Shown here: in pieces, positions 17,023 to 26,069 of the stretch
Position numbering within the stretch: the first letter of the stretch is position 1
Layout of the letters: each line of letters starts with the position of its first letter
NCBI RefSeq assembly: GCF_020564625.1
Contig: NZ_JAJBZT010000010.1
Location: 61,872 to 125,871 of the forward strand
Direction of reading: 5' to 3'
Origin: Leeia speluncae
GTDB taxonomy: Bacteria; Pseudomonadota; Gammaproteobacteria; Burkholderiales; Leeiaceae
DNA length: 64,000 nt
Made by a program: the position numbers and the translations under genes
The notes under the pieces: model-generated
The model's input: only the letters and a program-made list of their open reading frames with translations
Databases searched by the model: none
Told to the model about the DNA's origin: nothing

Positions 17023-18567
17023 TTAGTTCTTGGTCGCTTGGTCACGCCAAGCAGCAAAGTTCTGTTTGTCTTCCGAATCGGCAAAATCGCCAGTCGCTCG
17101 CTTATCCAGTTTCCAGTAATCCGCGATATGCTCGCCCGGATTAAAGTCTGGCGCAGTCGCATCGACGCCTTCGGGTACGCAATTACCTTGCAAGCCTTGG
17201 TGGGACGATACATAGGTTTGCACGTATTTTTCTGGCTCGTTCTCGAAGATTTCTTTGCAATGATCCGAGCAGAAGTGGAATTTCTCGCCTTTGTATTTGG
17301 TCTCGCGGAAGCAAGTCGACATCGGGTCGTTCGGCTCGTTGAACTTGATGGTGCTCACGCACACTTGGCAGTTCATCGGCTGGGTTTTGTTGTTAAACCG
17401 GTTGCCCGCCTTAGCTTCTTTATCCAGATGCTCTAGCACCGGACGATAGTATTTATCGAAGGTGTTAGGGTATTTCTCGGACAGCCAATCCATCTCTTCA
17501 GGTTCTGGAATCCAGGTGTGGAATGGTGTGGAGTCGGGCTTCATGTAGAAACCAATCCACGATTGATGGGTAACGTGTTCTTTTTCGTCGATGGTTTGCT
17601 GGAAGCATTTTGGCGGGCGAATGCCGTAACGTGCCAAATCGTTAAACAAGGCACCGCCGTTTTGTTCGACGTAGATTTCCCACGCTTCTTTAAAGCTCAT
17701 GATGCGTTTAGGCAGCATGTAATCCATCATCATGCCGACAGACGCCAGCTTACGCGTACCACGCCAGGTCCACTTGTCGATCCAGCGTTGCACGATTGGC
17801 AAGTTGTCTGGGTCTTGTTCCAGCATGAACTTGATACATTCCAGACCCAAAGTCATGTGGCGTGCTTCATCAGATTGAGACGAGAAGCCAACCGTCATCG
17901 CCGCCATGTCGCCGTTGTAAGCCGCGCCAGAGATATACGGCACAAACAGGATGTTGGTTAGTACGTATTCGAAAGCAAAGCCAATCGCCACCATAAATTC
18001 GAACGGGCCAGCGGTAATGGCATCGTCAAAGAACGATTTACCATCCGACAAATACCACATGCGTGATTGCTGATGGGCGAATTCATCCAAGCCGTTGTAG
18101 AACTTGTTGTAGTTCGAGAGCGAGTGGATCTGGGTCTGGAAGTGGCGGTATTCGTCGACTGCCTGCATCTGGCAAGCCACACGCGGGCCAGCGCCGACCA
18201 TCTGACGCCCGACCATGCTAAAGCCGCGAGCAGCCATTAGTTCGAGTGGCGGGGTAGAGCCCAGGAACAGTTTTAGCACGTTCATGTAGCGAGCGTCAGT
18301 TACCGACAAATGGCCGTTATTCTGGTTAAAGGCATCCAGAATCGCATACAGTTTGCGTTCTTTTTCGCCTTGGTATTTCCAGTAAGCATCCATCGTCAGG
18401 CGGAATGGATCTTCCCATTTATCCCAATCGTGAATCTTGATGCCTTCATAGGTGACTTGCGGGAAAACTTTGTCCATTGGCTGGTAAGTGGTGTCCCAAG
18501 CCAGATCACGTGTCATCAGGGCGTAGCGTTCTTTTAGCCCCAGTTTTTTGCTAGCTTTCATATCCAT
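17023..18567 (-). CDS. dmpN: Phenol hydroxylase P3 (oxygenase alpha subunit, diiron site)
   Basis: 514 residues. It carries the carboxylate-bridged diiron site: Glu109, the first ExxH as DEYRH (Glu139, His142), Glu200, and the second ExxH as DEARH (Glu234, His237), with the spacing of toluene/phenol monooxygenases. It hydroxylates phenol to catechol with O2. The C-terminal part contains the CQVCVST, MSTCF and HFCSDHC cysteines of the zinc-binding region found in phenol hydroxylases. All active-site residues are present. Confidence 0.97.
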   Translation of the reverse strand: MDMKASKKLGLKERYALMTRDLAWDTTYQPMDKVFPQVTYEGIKIHDWDKWEDPFRLTMDAYWKYQGEKERKLYAILDAFNQNNGHLSVTDARYMNVLKLFLGSTPPLELMAARGFSMVGRQMVGAGPRVACQMQAVDEYRHFQTQIHSLSNYNKFYNGLDEFAHQQSRMWYLSDGKSFFDDAITAGPFEFMVAIGFAFEYVLTNILFVPYISGAAYNGDMAAMTVGFSSQSDEARHMTLGLECIKFMLEQDPDNLPIVQRWIDKWTWRGTRKLASVGMMMDYMLPKRIMSFKEAWEIYVEQNGGALFNDLARYGIRPPKCFQQTIDEKEHVTHQSWIGFYMKPDSTPFHTWIPEPEEMDWLSEKYPNTFDKYYRPVLEHLDKEAKAGNRFNNKTQPMNCQVCVSTIKFNEPNDPMSTCFRETKYKGEKFHFCSDHCKEIFENEPEKYVQTYVSSHQGLQGNCVPEGVDATAPDFNPGEHIADYWKLDKRATGDFADSEDKQNFAAWRDQATKN

Positions 18568-18591
18568 AGTATTTACTCCTTGCCCGCTGGC

Positions 18592-18864
18592 TTAGTTGGC
18601 CCAGCTAAGGGTGAATTCGTCGTCGGTTTCGTCCAGATGGCCTGAAATGGTGATCAGATGCAGTTGCAGTTCTTGCAGGTCAAAATCACGGCCCATTTTT
18701 TCTTCGACAGTTTCGCGTTTAATCACTAGCTTGTTAGGCACATCCACTTTCACCATGGCGGGTTGTTCGTTGACGATGGCACCGGGGTTGTCATCCACAA
18801 TCGCCTCGACAATGCAGCGTGTTTCTTCGTTTTTCTGAAAAGCGATAAAGGCATAAGAAACCAT
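18592..18864 (-). CDS. dmpM: Phenol hydroxylase P2 (regulatory/effector protein)
   Basis: 90 residues (MVSYAFIAFQKNEETRCIVE...). It is the cofactorless effector protein that binds the oxygenase and tunes the diiron site. The frame is open further upstream into dmpL, but ATG 18864 follows GGAGCA and gives the family length. It starts 13 bases after dmpL. Confidence 0.94.
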   Translation of the reverse strand: MVSYAFIAFQKNEETRCIVEAIVDDNPGAIVNEQPAMVKVDVPNKLVIKRETVEEKMGRDFDLQELQLHLITISGHLDETDDEFTLSWAN

Positions 18865-18877
18865 GACTGCTCCTTGA

Positions 18878-19870
18878 TTAGAGAGGAATACCGGCTTTGG
18901 TCGCGCGGGCTTTGAGTTGAATAACGGCGTCGTCCATTTCGCTACCGGCTTGCTCGCCAAAGGCGATTTCGACAATCGGTGCCAAGGCATTCACAACACG
19001 CGCCAGATAGTGATTAGCCCATTCGCCCAGTAATGCTTTGTTTTCAGCGCTCTCAGCAGCAGTGGTTTTCATGATCGAATCAATCCACTTGGTGTTTTCT
19101 GTAAACCATTCGCGCTGGAAGCGGGTGAGCATCGAGAATACCGGGCTGTATTTGTCGTTTAGGCGATCATTAAAGCGATCGTAAATCAGTGGGTAGAGCA
19201 GGCCTTCCATCACGTAGTTCTGGGCAACCAGTACCTTGAACCAGTCTTTTTCTACCATCAGGTCTTCTACTAATTGGCGCAGACCTTGCCACTCTGGTGC
19301 GTGTAGCCACGCATCTTTAGCACTTGCGAGTGCATCCAGATCGCCAAATGCCATGCCCAGGCGGGTAACGTATTGGGCAATCCCCAACTGATCCATACTG
19401 GCGTAACAGGTCGCCTGAGAGATCGCAATCCCGTAGCTGTAAGCAGAGATATAACCGTTGTTCAGGTTGCCTGCCCAAGCCAAATGGCGTAGCGGTAAGA
19501 AAACACGTAACGCTTCGTTTTTGCCGACTTCCGGGTAAGTGCCCGCCAAACCAAGGTCTTCTACCAGCTCAAAATCCCCTTCGGCGGTTTCTTGCATCCG
19601 GCCACGTGCGAGTGTCCAGGTGCCGTAGTAGTACTGGCGTGGGTCTTTCAGTGCGTACCAGTCTTTCATCACAATCGCGGTACGCGCTTTATCGAAAATA
19701 TCGAATTCAGGCTCCCAAGTTGGGCGATAGTGGAAGTTCTCTACCGGTTGCAGATCAAAGGTGGCTTCTTGGTAGCGAGAAGCGGGTTTGTCTGCACCAA
19801 AACGACGGGCCAAATGGCCGAAGGTTTGGCGCAATGGGGTAATGCTGACGGTACGCAAATCAATTTGCAT
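18878..19870 (-). CDS. dmpL: Phenol hydroxylase P1 (oxygenase beta subunit)
   Basis: 330 residues with a ferritin-like helical fold but no diiron ligands. Typical features are YRPTWEPEFDIFD, DPRQYYYGTWTLARGRMQETAE and NAPEWQ-like HAPEWQGLRQLVEDL. It is the non-catalytic beta subunit of the oxygenase. Length equals that of DmpL. Confidence 0.95.
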   Translation of the reverse strand: MQIDLRTVSITPLRQTFGHLARRFGADKPASRYQEATFDLQPVENFHYRPTWEPEFDIFDKARTAIVMKDWYALKDPRQYYYGTWTLARGRMQETAEGDFELVEDLGLAGTYPEVGKNEALRVFLPLRHLAWAGNLNNGYISAYSYGIAISQATCYASMDQLGIAQYVTRLGMAFGDLDALASAKDAWLHAPEWQGLRQLVEDLMVEKDWFKVLVAQNYVMEGLLYPLIYDRFNDRLNDKYSPVFSMLTRFQREWFTENTKWIDSIMKTTAAESAENKALLGEWANHYLARVVNALAPIVEIAFGEQAGSEMDDAVIQLKARATKAGIPL

Positions 19871-19958
19871 GGCGTGCTCCTAAAAGGAAGTCTGACCAAC
19901 AGCAAGTTTCTGTTGGTGGGTATGGCAAGTACGTTTGAATTCGGGCTTGAATTCGTGT

Positions 19959-20234
19959 TTACGTGGGGTCGCGAAAGCGTTGGTTAGTCGCGTCACTCAG
20001 ACGCCAATTCCAATCGCTGTTGCTTGCCGAATCAGTAGAGGGGGCAGGATTGTTTGTCAGGAAGATGACCTGATTTTTTTCGCAGAACTCGGCAAACGCC
20101 GGTTTAGGCATGACAAGTTCCACCATCATCTCGGGTTCACCGACAGAGAATTCGAAAAGTACCAGTCCGTTAGACTGCTCTTCCATTATCCGAACGTATT
20201 TTTTGTTCAGATCAAATGTGGATGGATGATCCAT
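19959..20234 (-). CDS. dmpK: Phenol hydroxylase P0 (assembly protein)
   Basis: 91 residues of the DmpK/PhhK family (KKYVRIMEE, LFEFSVGEPEMMVELVMPKPAFAEFCEKN). It is needed to assemble the active iron-containing oxygenase and is the first gene of the operon. GAGGAG lies about 9 bases before the ATG. I see no TGGC-N7-TTGC sigma-54 promoter and no DmpR-type regulator beside it. Confidence 0.93.
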   Translation of the reverse strand: MDHPSTFDLNKKYVRIMEEQSNGLVLFEFSVGEPEMMVELVMPKPAFAEFCEKNQVIFLTNNPAPSTDSASNSDWNWRLSDATNQRFRDPT

Positions 20235-20454
20235 TAGAAACCGCTCCTCTTGTTCGGCAGTCTTTGCTGCTCGTTGTGTAGGGCGTATTTCAACAAATCA
20301 AACGAGGAATGAGAATGGACGAAAGGAATGATCAATTGTACTTTTCATAGGTAGGGAAAATCCCCTTGGAAAAATACCAATTTTGGATAGTCACAAAAAT
20401 AGTAGAAACAAGCTAAGGCTTGCAGGTGTTGTGACTTGTAAGCTAAAAAACAAC

Positions 20455-21216
20455 TTATTGATAGCTAACAGAAATTAATTTCCCCATGTTTTTCTTTGGT
20501 TTTTCTTTATTTAGCTGCTCTAATCCTTTGTTAAACGCTTTGATTAACTCTTGTGAACGCGGGGCATGAATGGGAAACCCGACTACACTATCCAAATTAT
20601 TTAACTGAATCTCTGTTTTATAAAGACGTAACTTGCTCGCACTAAGATCGGTTTGCAATAACCAATCGACGCGCTCTTTGGTGGCAACGGCGTAGTCGGT
20701 TCTGCCCATTAGTACTTTTCGGAAAATACTAATGTCGTCATTCGAGTAATCTAATTGCAGGACACCTTTTGAGATTTCATTTGGGTATCCGTAGCTACTC
20801 ACTAAGCCAACCGTATGGCCTTTTAATTGGCTGATAAATTTCGGCGGATATGCGTCATCCGATCTACCATAAATACTAAAGATAGAATGATGAACACTGT
20901 GTGAGGGTAGAAAATCTTTGGCACGCTCAGGCGTCATCCATAAGTCGTAAATGCCATCAAATTTCCCCGCTTTTGCCATGGCATAACCACGAGCAAAGGG
21001 TAGGAAGGTTACTTTTACCTCATAGCCAGCTAATCGAAAAGCTTCTTTCACTTTTTGATCTAGTAATCCTCCATTTGGCATTTTTTCGCTAGTGGTCGGC
21101 GGATATTCAGAGGCTACTAGATGAACCAATTTGTAAGTTTCATCTTTAGCGTAAACAGTAGAACTGGCCAATATAGATAGACCAAGAAATAGGGACGGCA
21201 ATGCGAGACTCTTCAT
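20455..21216 (-). CDS. Periplasmic solute-binding protein, family 3-like
   Basis: 253 residues with a signal peptide (MKSLALPSLFLGLSILASSTVYA) and a SBP_bac_3-like body (GLLDQKVKEAFRLAGYEVKVTFLPFARGYAMAKAGKFDGIYDLWMTPERAKDFLP). It binds a small polar solute in the periplasm. No ABC permease or ATPase lies near, so it may serve an unlinked transporter or signalling. It precedes dmpK by 220 bases on the same strand, but co-transcription is unproven. Confidence 0.75.
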   Translation of the reverse strand: MKSLALPSLFLGLSILASSTVYAKDETYKLVHLVASEYPPTTSEKMPNGGLLDQKVKEAFRLAGYEVKVTFLPFARGYAMAKAGKFDGIYDLWMTPERAKDFLPSHSVHHSIFSIYGRSDDAYPPKFISQLKGHTVGLVSSYGYPNEISKGVLQLDYSNDDISIFRKVLMGRTDYAVATKERVDWLLQTDLSASKLRLYKTEIQLNNLDSVVGFPIHAPRSQELIKAFNKGLEQLNKEKPKKNMGKLISVSYQ

Positions 21217-21284
21217 TTTAGAGCGATTATTTTTTCTATTAATATGATTTAATCATAGGTGATGCATAATGAATTGTCATGTAG

Positions 21285-21296
21285 TTTGTATACAAA
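21285..21296. promoter_or_regulatory. Palindromic operator candidate TTTGTATACAAA (second copy)
   Basis: Identical to the 12-base palindrome at 2218-2229. It lies in the divergent region between the solute-binding protein gene and the MFS gene, 69 bases from one start and 99 from the other. Confidence 0.45.
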
Positions 21297-21395
21297 ATTT
21301 GACGACTAAATATTCGTAAAATGAATCAATCTACTATTTTGTTTTGCTAGCTAAATGTGCACAATTTCATTTGAAACAATTTTTACGCTAACTAT

Positions 21396-22799
21396 ATGTA
21401 TTCTTACCCCTTATCTAAAGAAGCAAAGCTGTGTTTGTTGACCATTGCGCTAATGGTCTCGTTAGAGTTCATGCAAAATGCCATGGTCTCTTTCTCTGCG
21501 TTATCCATCACCCACGGTTTTCATGGTACTGCTGAATCTTTTAGTTTGGCGGCGTCACTTTATGCGGGCACAGCTATTTTTATGATTGCCATCCACCACT
21601 GGATTGCAGATAGACTTGGCTACCGGCGCATGTTGCACTGTTCTTTGGCGCTCTTTGCGATAGGGGCTGTTATTTGTGCAACGGCGAATACACCACTTCA
21701 TTACATTATTGGGCGTGTAGTACAGGCGCTAGGGGGCGCAACCTTCTTTACCGGTGCACGTGTATTGGTGAACTATTTTAAAGGCCCTTCTAGATTAGAT
21801 GCGGTAAGAGCTTTAATTACGGGCTTGATTGCATTTAGTGGAGTAGGGGTCATCATCGCGACCTTGCTACTTACTTTTGCTAGTTGGCGTTGGATATTTC
21901 TAGTTCCGCTCATTGTGATTGTGCCGGTTTGGTTGCTCGTGAATAAAGTGTTAAGCCACGATCAAGGCACAAGGCTACCAAGCACATTGCATCCTTGGAG
22001 TGCCATTTTATTAGTGACGGGTGTGCTAGCAATTCAGATTCTATTAGAGCGGATTGCTTATGATCAGTTAGACACACGTGCCGCGTGGGTCATTCCTGCT
22101 GTGGTTGGTATTGGTGGCTTGATTTGGTTTATTCGTCACGAATACCAACGAAAACACGCGCTATTACCCTTTTCTACCTTTTCTAATAGCCCCAATAACC
22201 GTTACCTAGCGGGGATGACGATTTATGGTATTTGCTATTTAGTATTATCTAGTGGTTACTATATATTGCCTGTTTTTCTAGGCAAAGGGCTTGGCTATTC
22301 GGTAGCGATTACCGGTAGCATATTGGCGGTGACGTCATTTTTTGGTTACGGGATGGCACACTTACATATGTACTGGGTAGGTAAACATCCTGGACATAAA
22401 AAGTATTTATTTTCGGCTTTTTTAGTCTTGAGTATTTACAGTGGCTTAATGTGGTTATTAGCCAAAGACATGGCTGGCGTGTGGGTATTACCCATTGCGC
22501 TTATTTCTATTGCTTCCTTTGCTTCATTAGGGCAGGGAACGGCTGCACTGAATTCATTTATCGGTATTGATGAGCAAGTATTTTCTCAAGCTTACCAAAG
22601 CAAAAATATGATGCGTGAAGTACTTATTTCTACCGGTATTTCTCTCTCTAGTTTGTTACTGCATCATGCGGGGGCTTTTTCTCAACATGCCAATGTGAGT
22701 GAGTTGGTGAGAAATGCAAGTGCGCATTTCTTTACCATTTTGCTGTTGCTAGGCGTGGTAGGGATGCTAGTTTCTTTATGGCAAAAGCGAATTGTTTAA
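21396..22799 (+). CDS. MFS transporter (DHA2-like)
   Basis: 467 residues with 13-14 predicted membrane segments. The MFS loop motif appears as DRLGYRRM (loop 2-3). A long loop with RHEYQRKHALLPFSTFSNSPNN in the middle and the segment count suggest the 14-TM drug:H+ antiporter group. Substrate unknown. The next gene, a PuuD-like amidase, follows after 84 bases on the same strand. Confidence 0.8.
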   Translation: MYSYPLSKEAKLCLLTIALMVSLEFMQNAMVSFSALSITHGFHGTAESFSLAASLYAGTAIFMIAIHHWIADRLGYRRMLHCSLALFAIGAVICATANTPLHYIIGRVVQALGGATFFTGARVLVNYFKGPSRLDAVRALITGLIAFSGVGVIIATLLLTFASWRWIFLVPLIVIVPVWLLVNKVLSHDQGTRLPSTLHPWSAILLVTGVLAIQILLERIAYDQLDTRAAWVIPAVVGIGGLIWFIRHEYQRKHALLPFSTFSNSPNNRYLAGMTIYGICYLVLSSGYYILPVFLGKGLGYSVAITGSILAVTSFFGYGMAHLHMYWVGKHPGHKKYLFSAFLVLSIYSGLMWLLAKDMAGVWVLPIALISIASFASLGQGTAALNSFIGIDEQVFSQAYQSKNMMREVLISTGISLSSLLLHHAGAFSQHANVSELVRNASAHFFTILLLLGVVGMLVSLWQKRIV

Positions 22800-22883
22800 A
22801 TTTGTGTATTATCCCGTATCAATTTTGTCAATAGTATCGAGTATAATTCCCAACTTTCTTTAGATTGATTTGGGTACTGCAGC

Positions 22884-23630
22884 ATGAAAAAGCCATTGGT
22901 GGGAATCTTTTGTGACCGTAAGTTTATCGGTGAACATGCTTTTCATGTGGTAGGTGAGAAATACATCTCTGCGGTGGTTGGTGGTGGAGATGTGTATGCT
23001 GTACTCGTCCCTGTATTAGAACCTCAACAATCTTTAGCGCAAACCTTAGAACAATTTGATGGCATCGTGTTTACGGGTAGCCGTTCTAATCTAGAGCCTC
23101 GACACTATGGCGGACCAGCAAGTGAGCCGGGTACGCTGCACGATCCACACCGTGACGCGAATAATATGAGTGTGATGAAAGCAGCTGTCGCAGCGGGCAT
23201 CCCTGTATTGGGTATTTGTCGTGGTTTCCAAGAAATGAACGTCGTTTTTGGTGGTACATTGCACCAAAAAGTACACGAAGTACCGGGCAATATGGATCAC
23301 AGAGAAAAAGGCGAGGGGGCAGAGGCTCATTACGCGCCATCACATGAGATCGATATCCTGCCGGATAGCCACTTGCGTCAATGGTACGGAAACACCAAAG
23401 CAATGGTAAATTCTGTGCATAGCCAAGGGATCAATCAATTAGGAGATGGGGTAACAGCGGAAGCGGTTGCGCCAGATGGCTTGGTCGAAGCGATTCACGT
23501 AAAAGATGCAAAGACATTTGCATTTGCGATTCAATGGCATCCTGAATGGCAATATCAGGATAATCCACTTTCTCTTTCTATCTTTAATGCATTTGGTAAG
23601 GCTTGCCACGCCTATCAAGCAAGTCGCTAA
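22884..23630 (+). CDS. Gamma-glutamyl-gamma-aminobutyrate hydrolase-like (PuuD), class I glutamine amidotransferase fold
   Basis: 248 residues with the nucleophile Cys in GICRGFQEMN, the oxyanion turn FTGSRSNLEPRHYGG, and His-Glu in QWHPEWQ. This triad and the long LEPRHYGG insertion are those of PuuD, which releases GABA from gamma-glutamyl-GABA in the Puu putrescine pathway. No other puu gene is adjacent, so the substrate could be another gamma-glutamyl compound. Confidence 0.83.
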   Translation: MKKPLVGIFCDRKFIGEHAFHVVGEKYISAVVGGGDVYAVLVPVLEPQQSLAQTLEQFDGIVFTGSRSNLEPRHYGGPASEPGTLHDPHRDANNMSVMKAAVAAGIPVLGICRGFQEMNVVFGGTLHQKVHEVPGNMDHREKGEGAEAHYAPSHEIDILPDSHLRQWYGNTKAMVNSVHSQGINQLGDGVTAEAVAPDGLVEAIHVKDAKTFAFAIQWHPEWQYQDNPLSLSIFNAFGKACHAYQASR

Positions 23631-23775
23631 CCAATTAGCGTTCTGCTATGCGGAAGGCTGTGCAGGTGTATAGACCAAACGGCCTTCGCATATTGTATCC
23701 ATTCTGTCACTGTTGGCATGGGCTAATGATGCGTAATGTCTACATTCAAAATAACATCCAATTTCAAGAGTAGAC

Positions 23776-24693
23776 ATGAAGCATGATCCCCATCACACCA
23801 TTCTGAAAGGAATGGGACTTTCTGTTTTTTCATCCGTTGTGTTTATGCTGATTGCAGGCTGTACGCTGCGACTAAAGCCATTAGACGGTATGGAAATCTT
23901 TGCCTGGCGGATTATCTGGACGCTACCTTGCGTGCTGCTATTTATTCGCTTGTCTGGTCGTTGGGACGCGCTCGTTCAATTCATCAAGCAACTGATTCAG
24001 CAACCCAAATTGTTTGGGATTGTATTGGTCGATGCGTTGTTGCTTGGGTATCAGTTGTGGATTTTTGTCTGGTCACCGCAGGCGGGGAAATTAGTCGATG
24101 TTTCCATGGGCTACTTTTTGCTCCCGCTCATTATGGTACTGGTGGGAAAGGTTCTCTACAAAGAACATGTTGGCCCGGGCGAACTGTTTGCGGTGGGTTT
24201 AGCCTCGCTAGGTTGTTTGCATGAATTATGGCTAACCCATGCTTTTTCTTGGGTTACCTTAACAGTGCAGGCTTATATTCCCTATTTTATTATCCGCAAG
24301 AAATTTAAGGTAGATGGGATAGAGGCATTTGCCGTTGAGCTTTCACTGATGCTCCCTGTGATGATTATTTATATGCTGATGAATCAGCATATGTGGGAAA
24401 CGTTCCAGCATTATCACCACTTATGGTTGTGGCTACCTATCTTTGGTGCCTTAAGTAGTATTGCCTTAGTTTCCTATTTAGTTGCGGTAAGATTATTGCC
24501 GCTAGGCTTGGTTGGTATGCTTGGCTATGTAGAGCCAGCTTTACTCTTTATGTTTGCGGTGTTTTACCTGCAAGAACCATTTACGAGTGATTCACTCGGC
24601 ACATACATACCAATATGGAGTGCGATTGTCATCATGTTAGTAACCAATGGTTACCGCTATAGAAATAGCTTTAAGAGTCTCATTTCTAAGTAG
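23776..24693 (+). CDS. RarD/EamA-family transporter
   Basis: 305 residues with ten predicted membrane segments in two EamA repeats. The RarD-like start (GMGLSVFSSVVFMLIAGCTLRLKPLDGMEIFAWRIIWTLP) and WIFVWSPQAGKLVDVSMGYFLLPL are typical. It is probably a metabolite exporter; the substrate is unknown. Followed by a strong terminator. Confidence 0.85.
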   Translation: MKHDPHHTILKGMGLSVFSSVVFMLIAGCTLRLKPLDGMEIFAWRIIWTLPCVLLFIRLSGRWDALVQFIKQLIQQPKLFGIVLVDALLLGYQLWIFVWSPQAGKLVDVSMGYFLLPLIMVLVGKVLYKEHVGPGELFAVGLASLGCLHELWLTHAFSWVTLTVQAYIPYFIIRKKFKVDGIEAFAVELSLMLPVMIIYMLMNQHMWETFQHYHHLWLWLPIFGALSSIALVSYLVAVRLLPLGLVGMLGYVEPALLFMFAVFYLQEPFTSDSLGTYIPIWSAIVIMLVTNGYRYRNSFKSLISK

Positions 24694-24730
24694 ATTTGTA
24701 AGCCATAACTTCTGATGACTGTCTAACACT

Positions 24731-24763
24731 AAATCCCCATGAAATGTTTTTTCATGGGGATTT
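24731..24763. terminator. Bidirectional intrinsic terminator
   Basis: AAATCCCCATGAAA pairs perfectly with TTTCATGGGGATTT (24750-24763) and is followed by further Ts. It separates the rightward EamA gene from the leftward PhyH gene. Confidence 0.9.
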
Positions 24764-24785
24764 TTCATTTGGGGAGTGGCTAACT

Positions 24786-25946
24786 TTAGGCTTTCTTTGC
24801 CAAGAAATGCAGATCAACTTTTTGAAAAAACTCTGCTTCAGCCCATTTTTCTGACAACGCTGTTGCCAGTAATTGCTGACCTGTTTGGGGAGCTAAACCA
24901 CCAACCGGTGGAGACTTGTCTAAGTTATTAGGGAAAGAGTAGCCATCTGCCGACATGGCAATTGCAATGGCTAATTGGCTTTCTGATAAGGCATTGTTAC
25001 TGACCTTCTCCAGTAAAGTTGGGTAAACCGCTTTCATCATCGCTTGATGATCAATGGTTTCCATGGGTTTTCCAAAAGCAGAAGAGACTTGTAATAGGTT
25101 CGCCATTCGATGAAGGTGCTGGGTGGTATTGTTGCCTGCCGCATGGAAAAGCGCTGGGCTAAAGAAAATAAGATCCCCTTTACTGAGTGGCAATTGCACA
25201 TGATGCTGTTGGAAATACGCTTTAAAACGTTCATCTCTCCAAGCTAAATAGCCCAGCGCATATTGCTGAGAATAGGGGAGTAACAAGGTTGGCCCGCTTT
25301 CAATAGGCATGTCTGTGTGGGCGACCGCACCTTGCAGGGTTAACAGTTGTGACATGACTTGAAGCTGCACCGGAAACTTGGCAATGTCTTCTACCACCTG
25401 AAAACCAAGGTGATAATCACGATGCGGTTGTTGTGCTTCACCACCTGGCCGCACCACATTGACTTGCGCCGTCATCTGATACCACGGTCCTAGCCATGCT
25501 TCACAAACTAAATCAATCATGGGGTTAGCGTAATAATCGATAAAGGCGGATGGGTCTAAAACGGCTGCTTTTTGAAATGAATTCCAAATCCTGCCATTGG
25601 CACCTGCTTTCGCAAAATGGTCTGCGGCTACACCATGCTTACTTTCTTCTTCTAAGATCTTTTCAAATACAGCACTCTCTTTATCCACTTCAGCTAGCTG
25701 ATCAAACCCCGCTTGAATCACTATCACCCCAGGGCCATTTGAAAGTGCGTAGTTAAGCTCACTGAGAATGGCACGCCTTTGCGTTGTTAGTTGTGCACGT
25801 AATTGATGCCCATCATAGATCAGTACATTTTTCTGAGTGGCTTTGGCAAATGGGTAGTTTGCCAGCTGCGTTTTTTGTGCGCAGATCGTCTGAAACGCAT
25901 CGAAATCCAGATTGGCGCTGTCCGCAAACTGAGTAACGGTGTTCAT
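24786..25946 (-). CDS. Phytanoyl-CoA dioxygenase (PhyH)-family Fe(II)/2-oxoglutarate oxygenase
   Basis: 386 residues. The facial triad is visible as HRD in QQPHRDYHLGF and a distal His in FFSPALFHAAGNN, with an Arg nearby (HRMANLLQV) that could hold 2-oxoglutarate. PhyH enzymes hydroxylate diverse small molecules; the substrate here is unknown. It is divergent from a LacI-family regulator 123 bases away, which suggests an inducible catabolic function. Confidence 0.82.
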   Translation of the reverse strand: MNTVTQFADSANLDFDAFQTICAQKTQLANYPFAKATQKNVLIYDGHQLRAQLTTQRRAILSELNYALSNGPGVIVIQAGFDQLAEVDKESAVFEKILEEESKHGVAADHFAKAGANGRIWNSFQKAAVLDPSAFIDYYANPMIDLVCEAWLGPWYQMTAQVNVVRPGGEAQQPHRDYHLGFQVVEDIAKFPVQLQVMSQLLTLQGAVAHTDMPIESGPTLLLPYSQQYALGYLAWRDERFKAYFQQHHVQLPLSKGDLIFFSPALFHAAGNNTTQHLHRMANLLQVSSAFGKPMETIDHQAMMKAVYPTLLEKVSNNALSESQLAIAIAMSADGYSFPNNLDKSPPVGGLAPQTGQQLLATALSEKWAEAEFFQKVDLHFLAKKA

Positions 25947-26008
25947 GTGTGTTGTCTCCTCAATTCAATCATTGATTTATTGTTTGAGGTCATCCTATCA
26001 ATATTTGA

Positions 26009-26025
26009 GGTTGTTAATTAATCAA
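26009..26025. promoter_or_regulatory. Candidate LacI-family operator
   Basis: TTGTTAATTAATCAA is an imperfect palindrome (TTG...CAA arms around TTAATTAA) midway between the divergent PhyH and LacI genes. Confidence 0.35.
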
Positions 26026-26069
26026 AAAAGAATCAAAATGACATCAAATAAGAATCATTAGAGGATGAA

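Noticed and set aside
18592..18990. A 132-residue version of the phenol hydroxylase P2 protein
   Set aside because: The extra 42 codons lie inside the end of dmpL; the ATG at 18864 gives the family length.
20235..20454. A sigma-54 promoter upstream of dmpK
   Set aside because: No TGGC-N7-TTGC spacing is present on the minus strand.
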